Origin: Piliocolobus tephrosceles
Lineage: Eukaryota > Chordata > Mammalia > Primates > Cercopithecidae
Length of the DNA stretch: 64,000 bases
Assembly: GCF_002776525.5 (NCBI RefSeq)
Contig: NC_045436.1
Location: 162,502,830-162,566,829 of the forward strand
Direction of reading: 5' to 3'
Shown piece after piece: positions 56,576 through 64,000 of the stretch. The notes below the pieces were generated by a model. It was given only the letters and a program-made list of their open reading frames with translations, searched no databases and was not told the origin of the DNA. The position numbers and the translations under genes are program-made. The first letter of the stretch is position 1. The number at the start of each line of letters is the position of its first letter.

Positions 56576-58054
56576 TAAGCTCACAGATATATGGTCAACT
56601 GCCAATAATACATAATAGGTAAAATATAGTCTTTCAACAAATGCTGTTGGAAAAACTGGATATTCATATGCAAAAAAATGGGCCTTATGCCATACACATA
56701 CATAACTCAAAATTGATTGACAAATTAAACACAAGATTTGACAATGTAAAACTATTAGAAGAAAAAACAGGATAAAACTCCTTGATATGGATTTTGGCAG
56801 TAATTTATTGGTTATATCACCAAAAGGATAGGCGACAAAAGCAAAAATAGATAAGTGAGACTAAGTCAGACTAAAATCTTCTCTACAGCAAAGAAAACAA
56901 TCAACAGAGTAAAAAGGAAACCTACAGAATGGGAGAAATATTTATAAACCATATATCTGATAAGGGGATAGTATGCAAATTTTATAAGGAACTCCTACAA
57001 CCAAAAGTAATAAATAAATAAACAATCTAAATTTAAAAATGGGTATTGAAAAGCAATTTCTCCAACGAAGACATACAAATGGTTGATAGGCATATGAAAA
57101 TGTGCTAAACATCACTATATATCAGGAAAATGAAAATCAAAACCACAATGAGATATCACCCTAATACCTGTTAGGATGGCTATTACTATTTTTTAGATGC
57201 TAAGAGATGCTGGCAAGGATGGGGAGATACCTGAACCATGTATGCCATCGGTGGAAACGTAAAACAATGCAACCGCTATGGAAAACAGTATGGAGATTCC
57301 TCAACAAATTAAAAATAGAACTACTGTGTGATCTAGCAATCCCACTTCTGGGTATATATGCAAAATAATAAAAATCACTACCTTGAAGAGAAATCTTTAC
57401 TCCCATGTTCACTGTGACATTATTCAAAACCGCCAAGATATGAAAACAACTAAAATGTTCATCAATGGAGGAAAAGAAAATGAAAATGTGGTATATATAT
57501 GAATGGACGATCTTTAAAAAGAAGGAAATCCTATTATTTATGAAAACATGGATGAACTTGGAAAACATTATGCTTAGTGAAATAAGCCAGTCACAGCAAG
57601 ACAGATATTGAATGAATCTATTTATTTGAGGTATCTAAAATAGTCAAACTCATAGAAGCAGAAAATAGAGTGGAGGGTGCCAGGGTCTGGGGGCAAGAGT
57701 TATAAGGAGGTGTTGCTTAATGGATATAAAATTTTAATTATGCAGGATGAATATGTTCTAGAGATCTGCTATTCAGTATAGTGTCTATGTCGTTAACAAT
57801 GCAATATTGTGCACATTAAAACCTGTTGAGAGGGGAATTCTCATATTAATTGCTATTAACAACAACAAAAATGCACAAAGGGACATAGGAAACTTTTGGA
57901 GGTGATGAATATGTTTATTATCTTGATTGTGGCAGTGTTACCATGGGTGTATGCACATGTCCAAATTCATCACATAGTATACATTAAATACATGCAGTTT
58001 TTTTTTTTTTTGTATATCAGGTATACCACAATAAAGCTGTTCTAAAAATTGCTT

Positions 58055-59660
58055 CCTTTTCTTCCAAGTTTTCAAGGGGTTTTAAAAATCAGAAATAGAT
58101 GCTGAGTCTTCTACATTTTTTTTTCTGCATCAAATGAAATGATAGTATGGGTTTTCTTCATTTATCCAACATGATGAATTATCTTGATTAATTTTTGAGT
58201 CCCTGATCTAGAATTCCAGGGATAAATTCCACATTTTATGACATATTATCTTTTTTATATACTTCTGAATGCAGTAGGCTAATATTTTTCTTGAGAAGTT
58301 TTGTGTTTATATTCATGGGAAATATTGTTCTATACTTTTCTTATAATGTCTTTATCTGATTTTGATCTCTTAAAATGAGCTGAGATGTTCTCGCTCCTAT
58401 TTTCTAGAACACACTTTGCAAAATTAGTTATATATATTTCCTTAACTATTTAGTAGAATTCACAAGAGCAAATACCTGGGAATGTGGTTTTCTTGTTGGA
58501 AAAGTTTTAATTACGAGTTCAATTTCTTTAACTGATATATAATTATTCTGTTATCTGTTTTTCCATGAGTGAATTTTGGTATTAGGTATCTTTCAATGAA
58601 TTTGTGCTACTACCTCAAGTTGCAAATTTATAGAAATAGGGTTTTTATATTATCCTTTTATTCTTGTTAATATCTGTGGGGTCTGTGTTGTGTGTTGTTC
58701 ATTTTATTCCTTTAATTCTATTAATGTTTGTGGGGTCTGCAGACACATCATCTCTTTCAATTCTGACATGATAAATGGTGTACTTTTACTTATTTTCTTA
58801 GTTTGGATAGAAATTTATTAATTTTATCCATTGTTCATTGATTTTATCTAATGACTTTCTATTTTTATCATTATTTTTATTTCCTGTTTGCTTTGGTTTA
58901 AGTTTACTCTTTAGTTTATGTTTCTAATTTCTTAAGGTAGAAGCTTACATTATTTGACCCTTTTTTCTATTCAAATACAAACATAAAATGGTATAAACTT
59001 CACAGTGACCATTCCTGTAGCTGCATACCACAAACTTGACTATGTTGTGTTTTTGTGGTTATTCAATCCAAAATATTTTTCAATTTCCCTTAAGAGGTTC
59101 TACTTAATTCATGGATAAGACATAATTAAATGTGTGCTATTTACTTTCCAAATATTTAGATGTTTTTCCAGGTATCTTTCTATTATTTGCTTCTAGTTTC
59201 ATTCCATTATGGCCAATAAATATACTGTGTGTGATTTCTGATCTCTAAGTTTGTTGAGATTTGTTTTGTGACCCAGAATTCAGTCTGTCTTGATGAACAT
59301 TGTATACACCTCTGAAAAGTAAGTGTACTCTGATGTTGTTGGGCAGAACATCTCTAAATGTAAAATAGGTCTATTTGGTTACAGGGTAATTCAATTCTTG
59401 TATATTCTGATTTTTCTTCACTTCTTTCAATGACTGATACTGTCAATTATTGATAAATATATGAGTGAAGTCTCCAAATATGATTTTGGATTTTCTTTTA
59501 ATTCTGTAAGTATTTCATCAAGTACTTACAAATCCTGCTAAGCACATACACATTTATAATTGCTATATGTTCTTGAAAAACTGACTACGTTACCATTATG
59601 AAACTTCTTATTTTAAAGTCAGCTACTTTCTTTTGGCTAGTATTTGTATAATACATCCTT
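58055..59660 (-). mobile_element. Old L1 ORF2, antisense
   Basis: 'ttatgacatattatcttttt', 'tttagtagaattcacaagag', 'tttagtttggatagaaattt', 'tcttaaggtagaagcttaca', 'cattccattatggccaataa' and 'aagtgtactctgatgttgtt' are antisense ORF2 in order. It contains a local tandem duplication at about 58640-58740. A later Alu monomer-type insertion follows. Confidence 0.85.
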
Positions 59661-59677
59661 CTCCCCTTCTCCATTTT

Positions 59678-59835
59678 TCCTTTTTTTTTTTTTTTTTTTT
59701 TTTTTTAAGAGACAGGATTTCTCTGTTACACAGGCTGATCTCAAACTCCTGGGCTGAAGTGATCCTCCTGCCTCAGTCTCCTGAGTACCTAGGACTGTAG
59801 GACTACAGGTGCATGCCACCACACTCTGCTAATTT
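59678..59835 (-). mobile_element. Partial AluJ-type SINE, antisense
   Basis: T-tract (59681-59706), then 'aagagacaggatttctctgt', 'caaactcctgggctgaagtg' and 'ggtgcatgccaccacactct'. It is shorter than a dimer and resembles an Alu monomer or internally deleted AluJ. Confidence 0.85.
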
Positions 59836-59839
59836 TATC

Positions 59840-60597
59840 ATTAGTTTTTTAAGACTTCCTAGTGAATAATTCTACTTCTCTTTGTAAGTAAATTCACTGA
59901 CTTGAAAAGTGTAGAACCAGAAAAATCTAAAATCAGAATCCCTCACACTTCCATCCAATCATTCAACTGTAAAACACCTCTCCCTTCCAAGCTGAGACAA
60001 TCTGTTTACCTTCACCTAACAAAAAGACTTTTGTAGAAAAAAATGTTACCTGTTTTCTTTATTACTCATATTCCCATGTTATCCTGAAAGTAAAAAACAA
60101 AAATAGTTGTTTAGCACCAGAAGAACAGTATTAATTCTTCTGGTTTTTATTTATTCTGTGAAATTTCAATTGTGAAAATCAAATTTTTATCTTGATCTAA
60201 TTATTCAGGAATCAGGGTCATAACATGTATTTATATACAGTTAATTTTACTGAGTGGTGGAATGTCCAATAAAGCTATGTAAATATCTATATTCAGACAT
60301 GTGTTATGTTCTTTGGAGATACAAAATCATAGTTAGCACACAATTACCTTGATTGTTTTTTGCAATCTAGTTAGGTGACCCAACATGGATATTTATTAGT
60401 AATTTAAGACAGTAAATGCTGAGTTTTTAATATTTAATTTATAAATGCTTGGGTGTGTTTAAGGAGACATGACCTTCTGATGAATGCATTGTAAATATGC
60501 CTAATACTTGGAACTATCCTGTGACTAGGAATTAATATGCCAAATATTGAAGCAATGGCAGCTAAGAGAGGTTAGATCTCATCACCTAAATATTTGA
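59840..60597. other. Unassigned sequence
   Basis: No repeat or gene recognised. Confidence 0.35.
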
Positions 60598-60599
60598 AC

Positions 60600-61035
60600 C
60601 GTGGTTGGTTTATATGATACAGTGACAATAAAAGTGAGTGTTTGCGATCTTATTTGAAAATAGGGTGAGTGCAGATATAATTAGTTAAGACTAGTTTGTA
60701 CTGGAGTAGGAGGGCTCCTAATCCAATATGACAAGCTTCCTTATAAGGAGACAGTCATGTAAGAACAGGAACACACACGAGATCTCCATGTAACAATGAA
60801 GACAGAGATTGGAGTTATGTAGGTGCAAGCCAAGAAATGTCAAAGATTGCTAGTAAACCACCAGGAGGGAGAAAGGATTCTCCAACAGATTTCATAAGGA
60901 GTATGGCCCTGTTGGACATCTTAATTTTGGACTAAAAGCCTATAGAACTGTGAGAGAATAAGTTTCTGTTGTGTGTTGTTTCAAGCCACCCGGTTTGTAG
61001 TACTTTGTTATAGCAGCCTATAAATTAACACAAGT
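60600..61035 (+). mobile_element. MLT1-type LTR (ERVL-MaLR)
   Basis: 'gcgatcttatttgaaaatag', 'agatataattagttaagact', 'tcctaatccaatatgacaag', 'gtttcaagccacccggtttg' and 'tataaattaacaca' define an LTR of the same class as the one at 16485, including the 'aataa' region near 60957. Confidence 0.85.
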
Positions 61036-61189
61036 GGCAAGTGTATTAGAAAAGCATATTGGGTGGCACACTCTCCAGACTGTCATTTCGAATGGGTACA
61101 ATGGTGTGGACCTGAGGAAGAAATGTATTACTGTAGGTCACTGATATTAGGTCGCAAGTTAGACCACAGCAGTAAATTTGAGCCAAATC

Positions 61190-61619
61190 CAGTGACCCTT
61201 AAACAACATGGGTTTGAATTATGTGGGTTCAATTATGGGTGGAATTTCTTCCACCTCTGCCACCCCTGAGATACCAAGACCAATCCTTCCTTTTCCTCCT
61301 CTTCCTCAGCCTACTCAACATGAAGACAATGGAAATGAGGACCTTTATGATGATTTTTACTCAATGAATAGCAAATACATTTTCTCTTACAATTTTTAAT
61401 AACATTTATTTTCTCTAGATTACTCTATTGTAAAAATACAGTATAAAATAGACATAGCATACAAAATATGTGTTAATCAACTGTTTATATTATTGGTAAG
61501 GCTTCTGGTCAACAGAAGGGTATTCATAGTTGTTTTGGGGAAATCAAAATTTATACACACAGATTTGATTGTGCAAGGGGGCCAGGACACCTAACCCCTG
61601 TATTGCTCAAAGGTAGTAC
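61190..61619 (+). mobile_element. Tigger2-derived deletion element (MER28-like)
   Basis: Starts 'cagtgacccttaaacaacat' and ends 'gctcaaaggtagtac', the same termini as the 20649 element but decayed. About 65 bp of 5' end joined to about 370 bp of 3' end; the transposase body is absent. Two overlapping open frames (61063-61399) are chance and repeat-derived. Confidence 0.85.
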
Positions 61620-61653
61620 TATTCTTGTGCAGGTCGATTAAAAGGTACAAACC

Positions 61654-61968
61654 GGGCCAGGCGCAGTGGCTTATGCCTGTAATCCCAGCACTTTGGGAGG
61701 CTGAGGCGGGCAGATCATGAAGTCAGGAGATCAAGACCATCCTGGCCAACATGGTGAAACCCCATCTTTACTAAAATACAAAAAAATTAGCTGGGCATGG
61801 TGGCACGCACCTGTAGTCTCAGCTACGCAGGATGCTGAGGCAGGGGAATCGCTTGAACCCAGGAGACAGAGGTTGTAGCAATCTGAGATCAGGCCAGTGT
61901 ACTCCAGCCTGGCTACAGAGCAAGACTCTGTCTTAAAAAACAAGCAAACAAACAAACAAACAAAAAAC
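61654..61968 (+). mobile_element. AluS-type SINE, sense
   Basis: Full-length Alu with tail 'aaacaagcaaacaaacaaac'. Perfect 13-bp target-site duplication 'aaaggtacaaacc' (61641-61653 and 61969-61981). Confidence 0.97.
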
Positions 61969-62069
61969 AAAGGTACAAACCAGAGGCTCTGAGAAAGATG
62001 CTGATATAGCTAGCACTGGTTCACTAGAACCACAAAGGGGGTTCTCTATACTTAGGAAGAGAGGAATAG

Positions 62070-62560
62070 GTACAGGTAGTACTCACTTTGTATTGTAGTA
62101 TGGAATTGTTAAAATAACCATGCAAGTTGAAACTATGCAAAATGACATTTATGATCAATGGGGAAAATTATGACTGCTTTTTAACCTTTGAAAACTTTTG
62201 TCAAAATATTATTCTTTTACTGTCTATTGAAGATGTATAGAAACATAAAAAACACAGTAACACTAATAGTTATTTAGTACACTGTAGTTTAAAGTATTGG
62301 AAAGATTGAGAATTAAAGTATTTTATTTATATGTGTCAAGACTGGTTTGAATGTTGCTTGCTTTCTTCTTCTTGTCATATGATTAAAAATAGGGAGCAAA
62401 CACCTCTTCTATGACTTGGCAAATTACCATACATCTAAGTGTGGCTCTGTTGCCAATATTTTAGCTTTTGTAACTTTAATGTTTTAAAATATTTTGAGAA
62501 TTCCTTTAAAGTTTCTGCTGGAATTACTTCAGCTAGGGCATGGGCATCATTTTTGTTGTG
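62070..62560. mobile_element. Possible old DNA-transposon remnant
   Basis: 'gtactcactttgtattgtag', 'accatgcaagttgaaactat' and 'gatcaatggggaaaattatg' resemble a medium-reiterated repeat I recall but cannot name safely; a short DNA transposon is the best guess. Confidence 0.4.
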
Positions 62561-62777
62561 ACCCCTTTCTTCATGTATGCTGATTCACTATTTCATATTT
62601 AGGATCTTCAAACGATGGCAGTTTCAATATTCCACACTCACCTATTTCTTCTATAACCCTATTTATATTTTATTCAAGTTTTACTTCCAATATTTTCACA
62701 TTTCATTTCTTTGCTGCACCTTTTTCTTTGTTAGCCAATTCTCTCCTTTAATCATCCATTTGTGTAAAATTCTAAAT

Positions 62778-63150
62778 GCTATGGACTGGATATGTATCCC
62801 CCAATCCCCAAAATCTATATGTGGAAGCCTAAATCCTCAATATGATGGTATTTGGAGGTAAGGCCTTTGGGAAGTAATTAAGTCATGAAAGTGGAGCCCT
62901 CATGAATGATATTAGCACCCTTATAAGATAAAGCACAAGAGTTACGATTCTCTCTCTACAGCGTGAGGATGCAGCAAGAAAGTGACTGTCTACAAGCAAG
63001 CAGGAGAGTCCTTACCAGATACCACATCTGCCTGCACCTTGTTCTTGGACTTCCCAGGCTCCAGAGCTATGAGAAATCAGTTTATATGGCTTAAGCCATC
63101 CAGTCTATGGCATTCTGTTACAGTTGCCCAAACTGACTAAGATAGTTTCT
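62778..63150 (+). mobile_element. MLT1A/B-type LTR (ERVL-MaLR)
   Basis: 'gctatggactggatatgtat', 'atttggaggtaaggcctttg', 'gtggagccctcatgaatgat', 'gaggatgcagcaagaaagtg', 'cttggacttcccaggctcca' and the end 'aaactgactaagata' give a complete LTR. Confidence 0.92.
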
Positions 63151-63154
63151 TCAT

Positions 63155-63590
63155 TACTGGGAGACAATGAGGCAAAATAACCGCATTGCTTTGCTATCTG
63201 AAGGTCAACTGACACACAATGCACACAGTAACAATCATCAATAGACTTTGAAAGAAGTAGCATGATTATTGATTATTAGGGACATCTGTTACATATATAG
63301 TGATTTGTAGATTGAAGAGCTTCATGGAAGTTGGTCCTTTATGCAATTACTCATAGCTAATAACCATGGTAACTGAAATTTGAACCTCATTGTGAAGGAC
63401 TGGTGTTATTTAACTAAACCATGCTAAGTTTGTGCATATTAGAACTATCAAAGTAAGGATTGCCTGCATATATTTACATACGCATGAGGGATTCAGAGTT
63501 ATATAGTAGGGAATTAGTTTAAATAGTATGTTATGAAACTATCCCATTTTAATTACATGATTACTGGAATATATTTTAAACTTATGTATA
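63155..63590. other. Unassigned sequence
   Basis: No family recognised. Confidence 0.3.
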
Positions 63591-63593
63591 GGA

Positions 63594-63766
63594 CAGTGGT
63601 TCTCCAAATGTGGCAATCAGAACAGAAACATTGGCATTATCTGAGAACTTGTTAGAAATGCACATTTCCATTCCCACTTCAGAGTGACTAAATCAAATAC
63701 CATGAGAGTTGTGTTCCATAATAACATCTCCAGGTGATTCTCATACTAAAATCTTGGGACACATTG
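63594..63766 (+). mobile_element. MER5A hAT-type DNA transposon (non-autonomous)
   Basis: Starts 'cagtggttctccaaatgtgg', passes 'gagaacttgttagaaatgca' and 'tctccaggtgattctcatac', and ends 'cttgggacacattg', the degraded inverted terminus. Flanking 8-mers 'gtatagga' and 'atatagaa' look like a decayed hAT 8-bp target duplication. Confidence 0.9.
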
Positions 63767-63769
63767 ATA

Positions 63770-64000
63770 TAGAAGATACAAAGTAACATGGTGGAAAGTG
63801 AGAATAGGAGTACACTTCTTATTTTAGAGGTAAGAGATATATTTGCAAAATAAATTCTTTCAGATTCTATGAGTCAGAATTGCCTCTACAAATAGGTGGT
63901 ATGTGAAAAGGCTCATGCAGGTTTATAGTAACTAAAAATACAAGTTGTTAGGAGGCACTAGCATAACCTTCTCAAGTCAATGTTTTTTAGGCCATGGAAA
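63770..64000. other. Unassigned sequence to window end
   Basis: Nothing recognised. Confidence 0.3.

Larger units (their letters stand above)
55550..58048 (+). mobile_element. Old L1 3' half (L1MA/MB-type), sense, with Tigger insert
   Basis: ORF2 C-terminal region and 3' UTR in sense: 'caatgctatccccatcaaaa', 'ggtatatagaccaacagagc', 'ggtcaactgccaataataca', 'aacaaatgctgttggaaaaa', 'cacttctgggtatatatgca'. The 3' end is 'gtatatcaggtataccacaa' plus 'taaagctgttctaaaaa'. Interrupted at 55919-56575 by a Tigger. Frames are broken. Confidence 0.9.

Noticed and set aside
61063..61399. Overlapping plus-strand frames ending in an acidic tail
   Set aside because: They span the short Tigger derivative and its flank; the acidic tail is the remnant of the transposase C-terminus.
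1..64000. A new multi-gene biological system
   Set aside because: No cluster of intact genes, conserved exon pairs, RNA genes or regulatory arrays was found; the content is explained by known classes of transposable elements plus unassigned non-coding DNA.

Overview
This window is primate nuclear DNA and almost certainly comes from an Old World monkey (macaque, baboon or guenon type). It is AT-rich, has no operon-like or exon-like organisation, and is filled with mammalian interspersed repeats: Alu, L1, L2, MIR, MLT1, Tigger, MER5A and one class II LTR. The lineage call rests on three young AluY copies (28971-29262, 30757-31072, 48588-48857) carrying the 'actagccgggcgaggtgg' and 'gagatccggccactgcac' variants (the last decayed by one base in the third copy), which from memory mark cercopithecid AluYRa-type elements. 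It also rests on a young L1 whose 3' UTR has a doubled 'gacgagttgatgggtgc' motif. Family names are recalled from memory, not from a database search, so subfamily labels are provisional.

Layout. 1-9250: ancient L1M, L2 and MIR fragments. 9.7-20.6 kb: an Alu pair, MLT1 LTRs, several L2 pieces (two in tandem at 13.1-14.8 kb with local rearrangements) and unassigned sequence. 20.65-23.34 kb: a nearly full-length pogo-like Tigger2-type DNA transposon with a dead transposase gene. 23.3-30.0 kb: an old L1 interrupted by an Alu and by a solo LTR; the LTR is interrupted by a 5'-truncated young L1, and that L1 carries an AluY in its 3' end. Target-site duplications are visible at every insertion step. 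32.2-35.5 kb: a Tigger1 copy on the minus strand, split by two L1 3' ends. 36-49 kb: scattered Alus, MIR and L2 with two repeat-poor blocks (42.1-43.9 and 45.5-47.3 kb). 49.4-59.7 kb: an L1 graveyard with L1-in-L1 insertions in opposite orientations, a Tigger inside an L1, and a young L1 piece with a short inverted 5' end. 59.8-64 kb: MLT1 LTRs, a deletion-derivative Tigger, an Alu and a MER5A.

No host protein-coding gene, exon, tRNA, rRNA or CRISPR array could be supported. The only long open frame (27018-28745) is the C-terminal 45% of L1 ORF2. The other open frames are short and fall in Alu, Tigger or L1 sequence or in unassigned AT-rich DNA. I found no new biological system. What is worth a second look is insertion history and structure: the four-layer nest, a close AluY inverted pair, an L1 with a 5' inversion but no 3' end, local L2 rearrangements, an Alu with a duplicated tail, and a repeat-poor block containing a palindromic octamer motif.
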